A DNA stretch of 64,000 nt. It comes from Candidatus Gastranaerophilales bacterium (GTDB lineage Bacteria; Cyanobacteriota; Vampirovibrionia; Gastranaerophilales; Gastranaerophilaceae). Location: NCBI GenBank assembly GCA_944326525.1, contig CALVEG010000006.1, positions 1-64,000 on the forward strand. Reading direction: 5' to 3'. This document shows, in pieces, positions 24,745-33,872 of the stretch. The notes under the pieces were generated by a model, which saw only the letters and a list, made by a program, of their open reading frames with translations, did no database searches and was not told the origin of the DNA. How positions within the stretch are numbered: position 1 is the first letter of the stretch; each line of letters opens with the position of its first letter. A program made the position numbers and the translations under genes.

Positions 24745-25689
24745 TTAGTCAATTTTAATTATTTCAGCGCCGTTTTCTTCAACCGGAAGTGTTATAATTT
24801 CTGCTTTTATATTTAAATCGTTCCAAGTATCTCTTACGATTGATTTAATTTTATCGAGATTGTTCTTTTCGCTGATAACAAGTATTGCAGGGCCTGCACC
24901 GCTTAAAACACAGCCTAGAACATTTTCTTCGTGTTTTAAATTTTCTGTAATTTTTTCAAGTCCCGGAACAAGTTTCATTCTATAAGGTTGGTGAAGTTTA
25001 TCCTTTAGCGCAAGTTTCATTAAAGCAGAATCTTTTGTATGAATTGCATGAACAAACATTCCCATTCTTTTGATGTTGAAAACAGCATCCTGCATAGGAA
25101 CTTCTTTGGGAAGAACAGATCTTGAGATGTCTGTAGCAAGTTCATACTCCGGAATACAAACCGTAATTGACCATTCTTTTGGCCAGTCGAGCTTTTTATA
25201 AACGATACTTCCATCCTCTTCACTGGATGTAATGACAAGTCCGCCGACTATCGCTGGGGTAACATTGTCTGGATGACCTTCAACTTCAGTTGCTATTGAT
25301 AATAAAGCAGCTTCGTCAGCAGGACGCCCGAGAAGCTCGTTAGCTGCCAAAAGTCCGCCGACGATTACTGAAGCACTGCTGCCTAATCCTCTTGCTACGG
25401 GTATTTGTGTATGAATTGTTATCTTTAATTCGCTTGGCGTCTGCCCGATTGAGTTGTATAAAAGCTCTACTGCTTTGTATATTATACTGTTTTCGTCCAT
25501 CGGTATATGCTCAAGCGAAAGCTCATCAGCTTTGTCATCTTCTGATATTACATTAATCTCTATTCCGGTTCCGGGGAGTACTGTTTCTTCAATGGTAACC
25601 GTATTATATATAGGAAGCGCCATTCCCATACAATCAAAGCCCGGGCCTAAATTCGCCGTCGTTGCGGGCACTTTCACACTTACTTTCAT
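24745..25689 (-). CDS. thrB: homoserine kinase
   Basis: 314 aa GHMP kinase with VKVPATTANLGPGFDCMG at the N-terminus, the ATP loop PVARGLGSSASV, EGHPDNVTPAIVGG, and the C-terminal LSGAGPAILVI. It phosphorylates homoserine in threonine synthesis. Full length. An AGAGG site precedes the ATG. thrA and thrC are not in the window. Confidence 0.97.
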   Translation of the reverse strand: MKVSVKVPATTANLGPGFDCMGMALPIYNTVTIEETVLPGTGIEINVISEDDKADELSLEHIPMDENSIIYKAVELLYNSIGQTPSELKITIHTQIPVARGLGSSASVIVGGLLAANELLGRPADEAALLSIATEVEGHPDNVTPAIVGGLVITSSEEDGSIVYKKLDWPKEWSITVCIPEYELATDISRSVLPKEVPMQDAVFNIKRMGMFVHAIHTKDSALMKLALKDKLHQPYRMKLVPGLEKITENLKHEENVLGCVLSGAGPAILVISEKNNLDKIKSIVRDTWNDLNIKAEIITLPVEENGAEIIKID

Positions 25690-25777
25690 ATTTCCTCTTT
25701 AGATTTTCCACAAATATAATAACACAAAGAGAATTTTTGAACAAATTTTAAGGGAAATATTGCGTTTTTTAAAGAAC

Positions 25778-25805
25778 TTGAACCCTCATAAATGCGCGGT
25801 ATAAT
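25778..25805 (+). promoter_or_regulatory. promoter predicting a leaderless mnmD-like mRNA
   Basis: TTGAAC (25778-25783), a 16-nt spacer and TATAAT (25800-25805). The ATG (25812) is exactly 6 nt past the -10 box, placing the expected +1 on the A of ATG. Confidence 0.6.
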
Positions 25806-25811
25806 TGAATT

Positions 25812-27245
25812 ATGTACGAAATACACCCATACTTTACCAATGACGGATCTGTTGGACTTTTTAGCCCTGAAGCTGATGATATATACCACTCTACCTACGG
25901 TGCCTTAGCTGAAGCTTATGAAAAGTTTGTTATTCCTGCTGATCTGGAAAAATATTTTCAAAATAATACGCAAATAAAAGTTCTTGATATATGTTTCGGA
26001 ATTGGCTATAACACAAAAAGTTTTTTAAATTTTTTATTGGAAAAAAATATAATTAATTTTCAAAATAAAAATCAAAAAAAACAAAAAAAATTTTTGACAT
26101 TAAAACAAAATAACGCCACGATATATACCAATAATACTGTAAAGCAAATATGTAACGACAAGTTATATTCAAATAACACTAATTATAACGACGAGGTATA
26201 TGGCAATAATATTATAATGGAAACTCATGAGAAAAATGTTCATGAAAGTGCAACAAATAACGAAGCGCTATATTCAAATAATATTTTAGCAGAGAATTCT
26301 GCATGCAAAGCTCAAAATAATAAAATTTTTATAAAAGCGATTGATACCGATGCAAAGTTATTTTATTTTTCTCCATTTTTTAGGCAGGGTTTAGAAAAAG
26401 ACAAAAAATATAATAATATCGATTTTAATTATGAAAAAATTAATAAACTATTAAAAAATGATTTTTCACAAAAATATAAACTAAAAAACGATGTGAATTT
26501 ATTTATATTCAAAAACATAATTGAAAAATTACCTGAAATATTTGATGACATTGAATTTGAGGAAAATTTAACCTCAAAGAAATATTTTGCATTTTTTGAT
26601 CACAGATTTATAGCCTTATATAAGCTTTTAAAAAATAATCAATGTAAATATGGCTTCTATGCTAGTTTAAATACATTCTTACATAATATATATTATAGGT
26701 ATATTTCAAATCGTTATAAAAAGGCACTGAATGCCTTATGCATGAACGATTTAATTTTTGAACCAGAAGTTAATGATGCAAGAGTTTCTATTAAAAATGA
26801 TAAAAATATCTATAATTTAATTTTTTTGGATGCGTTTACCCCTGCTAAGTGTCCTGCGCTTTGGTCGTTGGAATTTTTTAAGCTCCTTTTTGAGCATCTT
26901 GATGAAGATGGAATGATTTTAACTTATTCAAATTCTGCTGCTGTAAGAAATGCTATGATAAATGCAGGTTTCTTTGTCGGTAAAATTTATAATGAGAAAA
27001 TAAATAAATTTACCGGCACTATTGCAGTTAAAAATAAATCACTTATAAAATATGAGCTTTCAGAATACGATTTAGGGCTTATAAATTCTCGTGCAGGTAT
27101 ATTTTATCGTGATGAAAATTTAGACCTTGTTAACGAGGCGATTATAAAAGCCCATGAAAATGAAGTTAAAACAAGTGATAAAATATCAAGTTCAAAGTTT
27201 ATTAAAGCTTATAAAAAACAAAAATTGAATATCGATCGCTGTTAA
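25812..27245 (+). CDS. MnmC/MnmD-like tRNA methyltransferase with Asn/Tyr-rich insertion
   Basis: 477 aa. The N-terminus has the MnmD hallmarks (YEIHPYFTNDGSVGLFSPEA, YHSTYGALAEAYEKFV) and a SAM site (LDICFGIGYNTKSF). The C-terminal half has FLDAFTPAKCPALWSLEFF and LTYSNSAAVRNAM. Family members methylate aminomethyl-uridine at tRNA position 34. Between motif I and the next conserved block (about residues 85-175) lies a low-complexity Asn/Lys-rich insertion with four copies of N-x-x-L/I/V-Y-x-N-N. A further species-specific stretch follows. The core looks intact, so the insertion probably forms a surface loop. The transcript appears leaderless. Confidence 0.78.
   Translation: MYEIHPYFTNDGSVGLFSPEADDIYHSTYGALAEAYEKFVIPADLEKYFQNNTQIKVLDICFGIGYNTKSFLNFLLEKNIINFQNKNQKKQKKFLTLKQNNATIYTNNTVKQICNDKLYSNNTNYNDEVYGNNIIMETHEKNVHESATNNEALYSNNILAENSACKAQNNKIFIKAIDTDAKLFYFSPFFRQGLEKDKKYNNIDFNYEKINKLLKNDFSQKYKLKNDVNLFIFKNIIEKLPEIFDDIEFEENLTSKKYFAFFDHRFIALYKLLKNNQCKYGFYASLNTFLHNIYYRYISNRYKKALNALCMNDLIFEPEVNDARVSIKNDKNIYNLIFLDAFTPAKCPALWSLEFFKLLFEHLDEDGMILTYSNSAAVRNAMINAGFFVGKIYNEKINKFTGTIAVKNKSLIKYELSEYDLGLINSRAGIFYRDENLDLVNEAIIKAHENEVKTSDKISSSKFIKAYKKQKLNIDRC
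26111..26285 (+). repeat. four interspersed 28-bp in-frame repeats inside the mnmD-like gene
   Basis: Copies at 26111-26138, 26153-26180, 26186-26213 and 26258-26285 align without gaps (all begin TAACG, share a central TATAT and an AATAA/AATAAC core). All lie in the same reading frame and encode NATIYTNNT, NDKLYSNNT, NDEVYGNNI and NEALYSNNI. A fifth, partial copy is in the next gene at 27778-27805. Confidence 0.75.
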
Positions 27246-27338
27246 TTTTATTTGAATATAACTAAACGATATAAGGTTATAATTTTTTATATTTTAAAAT
27301 TTTTATTAATTTTTTTTCGGTTAAAAAAAATTAATTTT

Positions 27339-27367
27339 TTTACAAAATAAAAATAAAAATTTATAAT
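27339..27367 (+). promoter_or_regulatory. promoter predicting a leaderless flavoprotein mRNA
   Basis: TTTACA (27339-27344), a 17-nt spacer and TATAAT (27362-27367), with the ATG (27374) exactly 6 nt further on. No ribosome site is present. Confidence 0.6.
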
Positions 27368-27373
27368 AGTTTT

Positions 27374-28699
27374 ATGAAAAAATATGATGTTGTAATTATA
27401 GGTGGTGGAACAGCTGGGTGTGCGGTTGCATATATGGCTGGGATGTCCGGCTTAAAGGTTTTGCTTCTGGAAAAGAATATTCATTTAGGTGGTGCAATTA
27501 CATCGGGGCTTGTGGTGCCTGTTATGAATTGCGGTGAAAATCAGATTAACAGAGAGTTTTACGATGCTTTGACTACTGAATTAAAGTCACTGGGCGGTCA
27601 GGTTACATATCTGGGTAATCAAGGATGGTTCAATCCAGAGCTTACCAAAATTGCTTTGGATAATCTTATGCGAAAAGCCTCTGTGGAAGTGCTTTTTGGT
27701 GTTTATATACAAAATGTAGCTATTGATGAGCGTAAGATTATTAGTGTACAAATATCAAATGAAATATTATCAGTATATAACGGCAAGTTATATGATAACA
27801 ATAAAAAATTATCGGTATCTATCGGAGCGAAGTACTATGTAGATGCGACAGGAAATTGTGAAATTGGAAAACTTTGTAATTGTGAATTTTTAGAAAAAAA
27901 TGATGAACAACAGCCTGTTAGTTTAAGATTTATAATGAGTGGAGTAGATGTAAAGCGTTTTGGGGAGTGGCTTAAGGACTACGACAAAGACAGAAATGTT
28001 ACAACTGTTGAGAATATAGATTGGGAAGTACATCTTTCTACGGCTTGTACGTGGGATAGAGATAAAAAATGGGCTTTAGCACCTTTGTTTAAGGAAGCTG
28101 AGAAGAATAGTATACTCAAGCCTCAGGATTGGAACTATTTTCAGGTGTTTACTGTGGCTGGAATGCCTACATCTGTTGCGTTTAACTGCCCTAGAATTAT
28201 AGATTATACTGATATGAATAAGCCGGAAGAAGTTTCAAAAGCCTTGCAGGATGGGCGTCAGAGCATATTAAGACTCGCCGATTTTTGCAAAAGATATTTC
28301 CCCGGGTTTGAAAAAGCATATATTTCAAATATAGCTGATATGCTTGGGGTAAGGGTTTCAAGGCGAATTAAGGGGAAATATATTTATACTGCCGATGACA
28401 TAATTACAAGCAAAAAGTTTAAAAACCCTGTTGTAGTTTCAAATTACCCTATTGATGTTCATAGCCGTAAAAAAGACCAATCTACTCTTAGAGTAGTCAA
28501 GGATTATGAGCTTCCGCTGGAATCTTTAATGTCTGCAGATATTGATAATTTGTTTGTGGCTGGTCGTTGTATATCAACGGATTTTATGTCGCAAGGTGCA
28601 ATTAGGGTTCAAGCAAGCTGCTTTGCAATGGGAGTCGGGCTTGGAAAATATTTTGCCGAGTTAGAAAATAATCACAATTCTTTATCTTTGGCAGAGTAA
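27374..28699 (+). CDS. FAD-dependent oxidoreductase (PF12831-like)
   Basis: 441 aa with an N-terminal Rossmann motif (VVIIGGGTAGCAVAYMAG...LLLEK), GGAITSGLVVPVMN, VDATGNCEIGKLC, and a C-terminal FAD-contact segment LFVAGRCISTDFMSQGAIRVQ. It belongs to the large group of cytoplasmic flavoproteins whose substrates are mostly unknown. Residues 136-144 (NGKLYDNNK) match the repeat in the upstream methyltransferase and sit in a loop just before VDATG. It overlaps the converging CoA-disulfide reductase-like gene by 28 nt, and no terminator is visible. Confidence 0.85.
   Translation: MKKYDVVIIGGGTAGCAVAYMAGMSGLKVLLLEKNIHLGGAITSGLVVPVMNCGENQINREFYDALTTELKSLGGQVTYLGNQGWFNPELTKIALDNLMRKASVEVLFGVYIQNVAIDERKIISVQISNEILSVYNGKLYDNNKKLSVSIGAKYYVDATGNCEIGKLCNCEFLEKNDEQQPVSLRFIMSGVDVKRFGEWLKDYDKDRNVTTVENIDWEVHLSTACTWDRDKKWALAPLFKEAEKNSILKPQDWNYFQVFTVAGMPTSVAFNCPRIIDYTDMNKPEEVSKALQDGRQSILRLADFCKRYFPGFEKAYISNIADMLGVRVSRRIKGKYIYTADDIITSKKFKNPVVVSNYPIDVHSRKKDQSTLRVVKDYELPLESLMSADIDNLFVAGRCISTDFMSQGAIRVQASCFAMGVGLGKYFAELENNHNSLSLAE
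27778..27805 (+). repeat. fifth copy of the N-x-K-L-Y-x-N-N repeat
   Basis: TAACGGCAAGTTATAT matches copy 2 of the mnmD-like gene at 15 of 16 positions, then diverges. It is in the same frame relative to its gene and encodes NGKLYDNNK. Confidence 0.5.
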
Positions 28700-30045
28700 A
28701 TTTTTTCAGCAAGTATTTGAGCAGCATTAAGTAGCGGATCAATTGTTGGCGAAAATGGCGGAGCATATGTAAGGTCATTTTGCAAAAATTCTTCTGCTGT
28801 TAATCCAGCCAACAATGCTGATGTTACGGCGTTTACTCTTTTGTCAGCATCGCCGCATCCAATAGCTTGGCAGCCAAGCAATTTTCCTGTGTTTTTGTCA
28901 GCAATTAGTTTTAAAGTTATGTTATTAACATCCGGCATATAGCCTACTTTGTCGTTTTTTGTTACTTTAGCCGAAATTGTCTCAATACCGAGTGTTTCTG
29001 CCTTTTTTTCTGTAATTCCGGTCATTGACATACTTAGTGAAAGACATCTTGTAACTGCAGAGCCTAAAACACCTGTAAATTTATCATTACCGCCGCAAGC
29101 ATTGACTGCGGCTGTTCTCCCTTCTTTGTTTGCATTAGTGCCTAATGGCATCCAGATTTTTGTGTTTGTGATAAGCAAATTTTCTTCAACGCAATCCCCG
29201 CAGGCATAAATGTCTTTTATATTGGTTTCCATTTTCTCATTAACTTTTATTGCGCCTGTTTCACCTAAGATTATCCCTGCATCTTTTGCTATTTCAATAT
29301 TAGGCTTTACTCCTGCACAAATTACAACAAAATCAGCCTCAATTTCTTTTCCGGAACCTGTTCTTACAAGTTTAACACCGTTGTTGTCGCCGGAAAATTC
29401 AGTCGCCATTTCTGATGTTAGGATTTCAAACCTGTCAGATGAGATTTCTCTTAATTGCTTAAGGATAAGTTCTGACATATCGTCATCAAAGTTCTGCATA
29501 ATCGTCGGTGCATATTCAATCAGTGTTGTGTGCACATTTTGCTTAACAAGCGCTTCAAGCATTTCTATTCCGATGTAGCCACCGCCTATAATAACTGCTT
29601 TTTCAGAATTTTCCGCTTTTTCTTTAATCGCAATCCCGTCTTCCACTTTTCTTACGGTAAAAACGTTTTGAAGCTCGACATTTTTAATTTTAGGGATTAT
29701 CGGACGTGCGCCGATTGCAATTATAAGCTTGTCATAATCAGTTAAAAATGCCCTATTTTCGCCCATAATCTCAATTAAAACCTGTTTTGAGGCAGGCAGA
29801 ATCTTTGCCGCACGATGTTTCAGGTGAATATGAATGCCGTCTTTCTCAAATTCTTCGGGCAGTCTTACCAAAAGCATTCTGAAATCCTCAAAATTACCCT
29901 CTATATAATAAGGAAGTCCGCACGCAGAATAAGAAACGTGAGTGTCGTCAGTATATAAATTAATCTCTGCTTCAGGTAAAAGTCTTCTTGCTTTTGCTGC
30001 TGCCTTTGCGCCCGCTGCAACACCGCCTAGTATAACAATTTTCAT
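28672..30045 (-). CDS. CoA-disulfide reductase/NADH oxidase family flavoprotein
   Basis: 457 aa with KIVILGGVAAGAKAAAKARR (FAD), the active-site cysteine motif SYSACGLPYYI, a second Rossmann loop AVIIGGGYIGIEMLEAL (NAD(P)H), and DIYACGDCVEE. The single redox Cys is typical of CoA-disulfide reductases and water-forming NADH oxidases, not glutathione reductases. It supports thiol balance or oxygen removal in an anaerobe, in line with the superoxide reductase system. Which of the two reactions it performs is not decidable from sequence. Confidence 0.9.
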   Translation of the reverse strand: MKIVILGGVAAGAKAAAKARRLLPEAEINLYTDDTHVSYSACGLPYYIEGNFEDFRMLLVRLPEEFEKDGIHIHLKHRAAKILPASKQVLIEIMGENRAFLTDYDKLIIAIGARPIIPKIKNVELQNVFTVRKVEDGIAIKEKAENSEKAVIIGGGYIGIEMLEALVKQNVHTTLIEYAPTIMQNFDDDMSELILKQLREISSDRFEILTSEMATEFSGDNNGVKLVRTGSGKEIEADFVVICAGVKPNIEIAKDAGIILGETGAIKVNEKMETNIKDIYACGDCVEENLLITNTKIWMPLGTNANKEGRTAAVNACGGNDKFTGVLGSAVTRCLSLSMSMTGITEKKAETLGIETISAKVTKNDKVGYMPDVNNITLKLIADKNTGKLLGCQAIGCGDADKRVNAVTSALLAGLTAEEFLQNDLTYAPPFSPTIDPLLNAAQILAEKIYSAKDKEL

Positions 30046-30094
30046 AATATTGTAATACTAAAACTGACTTATGTTTTTCACAATCTCTAACCGT

Positions 30095-30238
30095 CTAATT
30101 TAATCCTGATGTGTTTAAAATCATTTCTCTCATAAATTCGCAATAGCTGTCTATGTCATCTAAATCGTCAACACTTTGGTCTATTAAAGTCCTAATTTCA
30201 ATAATAATATTTTCGTTTTTTAAATTTTCAAAATCCAT
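30095..30238 (-). CDS. small acidic protein of unknown function
   Basis: 47 aa, start MDFENLKNENIIIEIR, with Asp/Glu clusters (DQSVDDLDDIDSYCEFMRE). No membrane segment or known family. A GAGGG lies 9 nt before the ATG; an in-frame upstream start has no ribosome site. Coding status rests on the ribosome site and codon-like composition. Confidence 0.5.
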   Translation of the reverse strand: MDFENLKNENIIIEIRTLIDQSVDDLDDIDSYCEFMREMILNTSGLN

Positions 30239-30384
30239 AATACATAACCCTCTTATCACTAATAAAATGTAATTCGGCAAAAAATCATAAATACTTTAGA
30301 AAAAATGTTCTGATCTTTACAAAAATTTACTGGCAAACGCAAAAATATTTTTTTAGAAGATTTAAAAAACACAAGGAGGCATCC

Positions 30385-30732
30385 ATGGAAATTGCTAACA
30401 ACATTAACGCGCAAGCATTTAAATCAAGGTTTATGAGTTCAAAGGCGACAATAGAAGTTAATAAATTAGCTCAAGAACAAGGCATAAATAATTTTATAGA
30501 ACAAGTTAATAACTCAATAAAGTATTCAGGAAATTATAAGTTTAATGTAAAACACCTTTACAGTAAAGCCTTAGATATTGTAAAAACTGAAATTAAGTAT
30601 GAGAAAAACGGTATAAAATATGTGGTTACAGAAACCTCATCAAAAATTAAAAATCCGGCTGAATTTACTATGAGTCTATTAAAAAGTCTAAGCGATAAAA
30701 CGAGTAATTTTTACAAGAAATTATTTGGTTAG
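30385..30732 (+). CDS. unknown small helical protein
   Basis: 115 aa, basic and helical, without signal peptide or membrane segment. It begins MEIANNINAQAFKSRFMSS and ends SDKTSNFYKKLFG. An AAGGAGG lies before the ATG. The upstream region has GCAAAA and a TTTAAAAAACACAAGG stretch loosely like the shared regulon box, too weak to count. It overlaps the converging permease gene by 4 nt. Confidence 0.6.
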   Translation: MEIANNINAQAFKSRFMSSKATIEVNKLAQEQGINNFIEQVNNSIKYSGNYKFNVKHLYSKALDIVKTEIKYEKNGIKYVVTETSSKIKNPAEFTMSLLKSLSDKTSNFYKKLFG

Positions 30733-31619
30733 TCAATTTCATTATAAACGATTTTCTTTCGCAAGCTCCATTGAATCGTTGTAAGCACAAGAATAATAAA
30801 AAATAAAACGTAAGCAATAGCGCTTGCTTTACCAACATTAAAGTATTCAAAAGCATTTTTGTAAATAGCATAAACAAGAACATTTGTGCTATCTAAAGGT
30901 CCGCCCTGTGTCATAAGATAGATTAAGTCAAATACCTGAAAAGAACTTATCGCAGTTATAATTACAACAAAAAATATAGAAGGAGCCATAAGCGGAACAG
31001 TTACATTAATAAACGTTTGAAAAGAATTTGCGCCATCTATTTTAGCCGCCTCAAACATGCTGTTAGAAATTCCGCTTAAAGAGGAGATAAATATAATCAT
31101 ATTGTATCCGATAAGCTTCCAAACCGTAACTATAATAAGTGCCGGCATTGCATAATTTGTGTCATAAAGCCAATTAATATGTAAATTTAAGACATTAGCC
31201 AAAAGCCCGATATTAGGATCAAAAATCCACTGCCATACAATTCCGATAACAATCATTGGTGTTATAAAAGGTAGAAAGTAAGCAGTTTTAAAAAATTCAG
31301 ATCCACGTATTTTAGAATTTAAAATGCAGGCCAAAATTAAAGGTATAATAACACCTAAAACGGATGTTGATATCGCAAAAACAAACGTGTTTATAAGAAT
31401 TTTAAAAAATAAAGGTTCAGTAAAAATTTCTTTATAGTTATTTAAGCCTGCAAAAGTTATTGGGTTAATCAAATCCCATTCAGTAAAACTTAACCCGAAA
31501 GAACAAATAACAGGAATTATAATAAAAACGAGAATTCCGACAAAAGCTGGCAAAACAAAAAGCCATCCTGCAAATTTTTGATTATTAACCGATTCAGTAA
31601 TAATTTTTTTTATGTCCAT
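30729..31619 (-). CDS. sugar ABC transporter permease (MalF/UgpA type)
   Basis: 296 aa with six hydrophobic segments and the ATPase-contact loop EAAKIDGANSFQTFINVTVPLM. Typical of permeases importing oligosaccharides or glycerol-3-phosphate. Its usual partners (second permease, solute-binding protein, ATPase) are not adjacent on either side. A TATAAT lies 9 nt before the ATG (near-leaderless), and this region is shared with the divergent phosphohexomutase promoter. Confidence 0.92.
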   Translation of the reverse strand: MDIKKIITESVNNQKFAGWLFVLPAFVGILVFIIIPVICSFGLSFTEWDLINPITFAGLNNYKEIFTEPLFFKILINTFVFAISTSVLGVIIPLILACILNSKIRGSEFFKTAYFLPFITPMIVIGIVWQWIFDPNIGLLANVLNLHINWLYDTNYAMPALIIVTVWKLIGYNMIIFISSLSGISNSMFEAAKIDGANSFQTFINVTVPLMAPSIFFVVIITAISSFQVFDLIYLMTQGGPLDSTNVLVYAIYKNAFEYFNVGKASAIAYVLFFIILVLTTIQWSLRKKIVYNEID

Positions 31620-31661
31620 GCTATATTTATTATAGTTTAAATATTAGGGGAGAAAGATAAT

Positions 31662-33119
31662 ATGAAAAAATATGAACATGCTTTCGGCAAAAATGATATA
31701 AGAGGGATTTACGGCGAAGATATAACAGAGGAAATATTTTATGCCACAGGTCGAGGTTTTGTGGAGTATTTGAAGCATCTTACTTCCCGAAAAGAAGGGG
31801 AGATATGGATAACTGTAACCAGAGATGCAAGAACGCATTCTCCTTCACTTGCAAAAGCTCTAATTGATGGAATTACTTCAATTGGCGCAAATGTCATAGA
31901 TTTAGGTCTTGCCCCGACTCCAATAGGATATTACAGTGAAGTAGTCGGTGTTCCTTCAGAAATTACAAACGGCAATAAAGTTATGTCAGCAATGATAATT
32001 ACAGCAAGCCACAATCCAAAGGAATACAACGGCTTAAAAATGACATTTGGCGGCAGAACTTTGAATGAGGCTCAAATTAAAGAAGTTAAGGAATACGCTT
32101 TTAAAGAACTAGAAAATACTGGCGCTGAAATTAAATCCGGTAAAGTTGTGGAGTACAACATAATTCCAGACTATATAAAAGATATGAAAGAGCGTTTCGG
32201 CCATATAGGAAAAGGGTTAAAAATAGTTGTAGACAGTGCCAATGCAACAGGTGGAGTGGTTGGACCTCAATTATATAAAGAATTAGGGTGCGAAGTTATT
32301 GAGCTATTCTCAACCCCTGACGGAAATTTTCCAAATCACCATCCAAATCCGAGTGATTTGAAAACATTAAAGGTGATAGAAGAAACCGTTGTTGAGAACA
32401 AAGCAGATGTTGGAATTGCCTACGATGGTGACAGCGACAGAATAGGAGTTATTACACCTGACGGAAAGCCGCTTACAGGAGATAAACTTTTGCTTATATA
32501 TGCTCAAGATTTGCTTGATACTATTGATGACAAAAGCAGACTTACTGTTGTAAGCGAGGTTAAGTGTTCACAAGTCCTTTTTGATACCATAAATAATGAA
32601 GGCGGGCACGCTGTAATGTGCAAAACAGGTCACGGCTATATTAAAGACAAAATGAAAGAAACAAATGCGCTTTTGGCAGGTGAAATGAGCGGCCATACTT
32701 TCTTTAAAGATCGTTATTATGGATTCGATGATGCAATTTATGCCGGATGTAGAATTATTGAAATAATTTCAAAAAATAAAAATAAAAATTCAGCATTTAA
32801 GCTTCAAGATATGCTAAAGCCTTTTGATGCAGTGTGTTCATCAGATGAAGTAAGATTTCCATGTCCAAATGATAAGAAAAAAGAAACGCTTGAAAAATTT
32901 AAATCTTGCGTAGAAAGCAACTCAAATCTTTTTGGAAGCCCTATCAAAGATATAATAACGCTTGATGGAATGCGAATTGTTTTTGATGGCGGATTTGCGT
33001 TAATTAGGCAAAGCAATACAGAACCTGTTTTCACTTTAAGGTTTGAAGGAAAAACAAAAGAAGCATGCGAAAGATACAAAAACTGTATGATTAAAACTTT
33101 AGAAAGTGTACTAAAATAA
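31662..33119 (+). CDS. phosphomannomutase/phosphoglucomutase
   Basis: 485 aa alpha-D-phosphohexomutase with the active-site serine loop IITASHNPKEYNGLK, metal loop AYDGDSDRIGVITPDG, sugar-specificity loop AGEMSGHTFF and phosphate loop RQSNTEP. It interconverts hexose-6- and hexose-1-phosphates for polysaccharide and glycogen precursors. A GGGGAG ribosome site precedes it. The next gene starts 4 nt after the stop. Confidence 0.95.
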   Translation: MKKYEHAFGKNDIRGIYGEDITEEIFYATGRGFVEYLKHLTSRKEGEIWITVTRDARTHSPSLAKALIDGITSIGANVIDLGLAPTPIGYYSEVVGVPSEITNGNKVMSAMIITASHNPKEYNGLKMTFGGRTLNEAQIKEVKEYAFKELENTGAEIKSGKVVEYNIIPDYIKDMKERFGHIGKGLKIVVDSANATGGVVGPQLYKELGCEVIELFSTPDGNFPNHHPNPSDLKTLKVIEETVVENKADVGIAYDGDSDRIGVITPDGKPLTGDKLLLIYAQDLLDTIDDKSRLTVVSEVKCSQVLFDTINNEGGHAVMCKTGHGYIKDKMKETNALLAGEMSGHTFFKDRYYGFDDAIYAGCRIIEIISKNKNKNSAFKLQDMLKPFDAVCSSDEVRFPCPNDKKKETLEKFKSCVESNSNLFGSPIKDIITLDGMRIVFDGGFALIRQSNTEPVFTLRFEGKTKEACERYKNCMIKTLESVLK

Positions 33120-33123
33120 CATT

Positions 33124-33714
33124 ATGAATGATAGTGAAAAAAATACTTTAATCATTGGTTTGTTGAGTTTATCTTTGATTCTTTTAATGTATTCAACGAC
33201 GGGCGAATTTGAGCCAATAGACAGTTTTAATACTACGAGCGGTTCTGGGATGACTCTTTTAAATGATAGTTTTTATGTAGATGATATTAATGCAGGTCCA
33301 ATGGATTTTGAATCAGCAGAATATTATTGCAATTCACGCGGTATGGAGTTACCGACTCGTGAGCAAGCTTGGGAAATGTGGAGAGCATCCGCAAATTGTA
33401 AAATTGCAATGGTTTTAAATAATCATGTTATTAAAGACAAAGCAACTTTTCTAAAATCTTGTCATAATCTCAATAAAGATTGTCTTTTTCCTTCAGAGCA
33501 AGTTAATTATTTTTGTAATCCAAATAACGATCTTTTATTTCTTGATGAGAAAGTGTTTAGGTATGGGAATTACTGGCTAAAAGACAAATATGACAAAAAT
33601 GGTCATTATAGCGCAAATTTTATAAATGGTATGACTAATGCCTATGCTGATAATATAAAACTTTTAGGCGTAAGGTGTGTACGCTCTGTTTCTCAAAAAG
33701 TAAATAAAGAGTAA
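33124..33714 (+). CDS. membrane-anchored protein with DUF1566-like (Lcl) C-terminus
   Basis: 196 aa with an N-terminal anchor (residues 8-24). A lectin-like pattern follows: AEYYCNSRGMELPTREQAWEMW, cysteines around KSCHNLNKDC, YWLKDKYDKNGHYSANF and the closing VRCVRS. This matches the shape of DUF1566/FGE-like modules that occur in surface proteins, at low certainty. It lies 4 nt behind the phosphohexomutase gene, so they are co-transcribed. Confidence 0.6.
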   Translation: MNDSEKNTLIIGLLSLSLILLMYSTTGEFEPIDSFNTTSGSGMTLLNDSFYVDDINAGPMDFESAEYYCNSRGMELPTREQAWEMWRASANCKIAMVLNNHVIKDKATFLKSCHNLNKDCLFPSEQVNYFCNPNNDLLFLDEKVFRYGNYWLKDKYDKNGHYSANFINGMTNAYADNIKLLGVRCVRSVSQKVNKE

Positions 33715-33720
33715 TAACTC

Positions 33721-33749
33721 TTGATTTAAATTTTTTTTAATGTTAGAAT
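33721..33749 (+). promoter_or_regulatory. promoter of rpsE-secY operon
   Basis: TTGATT (33721-33726), a 17-nt spacer and TAGAAT (33744-33749) preceded by TGT (extended -10). About 120 nt upstream of rpsE. Confidence 0.65.
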
Positions 33750-33772
33750 GAACTTGTCAGAAAAGTTACTCA

Positions 33773-33821
33773 CGAATACGAATTCCAATAGCTTTAAATA
33801 GCTCTTATTTTGGCGTATTCG
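33773..33821 (+). promoter_or_regulatory. hairpin in the rpsE leader
   Basis: CGAATACG (33773-33780) pairs with CGTATTCG (33814-33821). The enclosed 33 nt contain TAGCTTTAAATAGCT. No U tract follows, so it is not a terminator. A ribosomal-protein autoregulation site is possible. Confidence 0.4.
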
Positions 33822-33872
33822 AAAAAAATATCAAAAAGATTGTTTATTAAAGAAAACGAAAGGTAAAAATCA

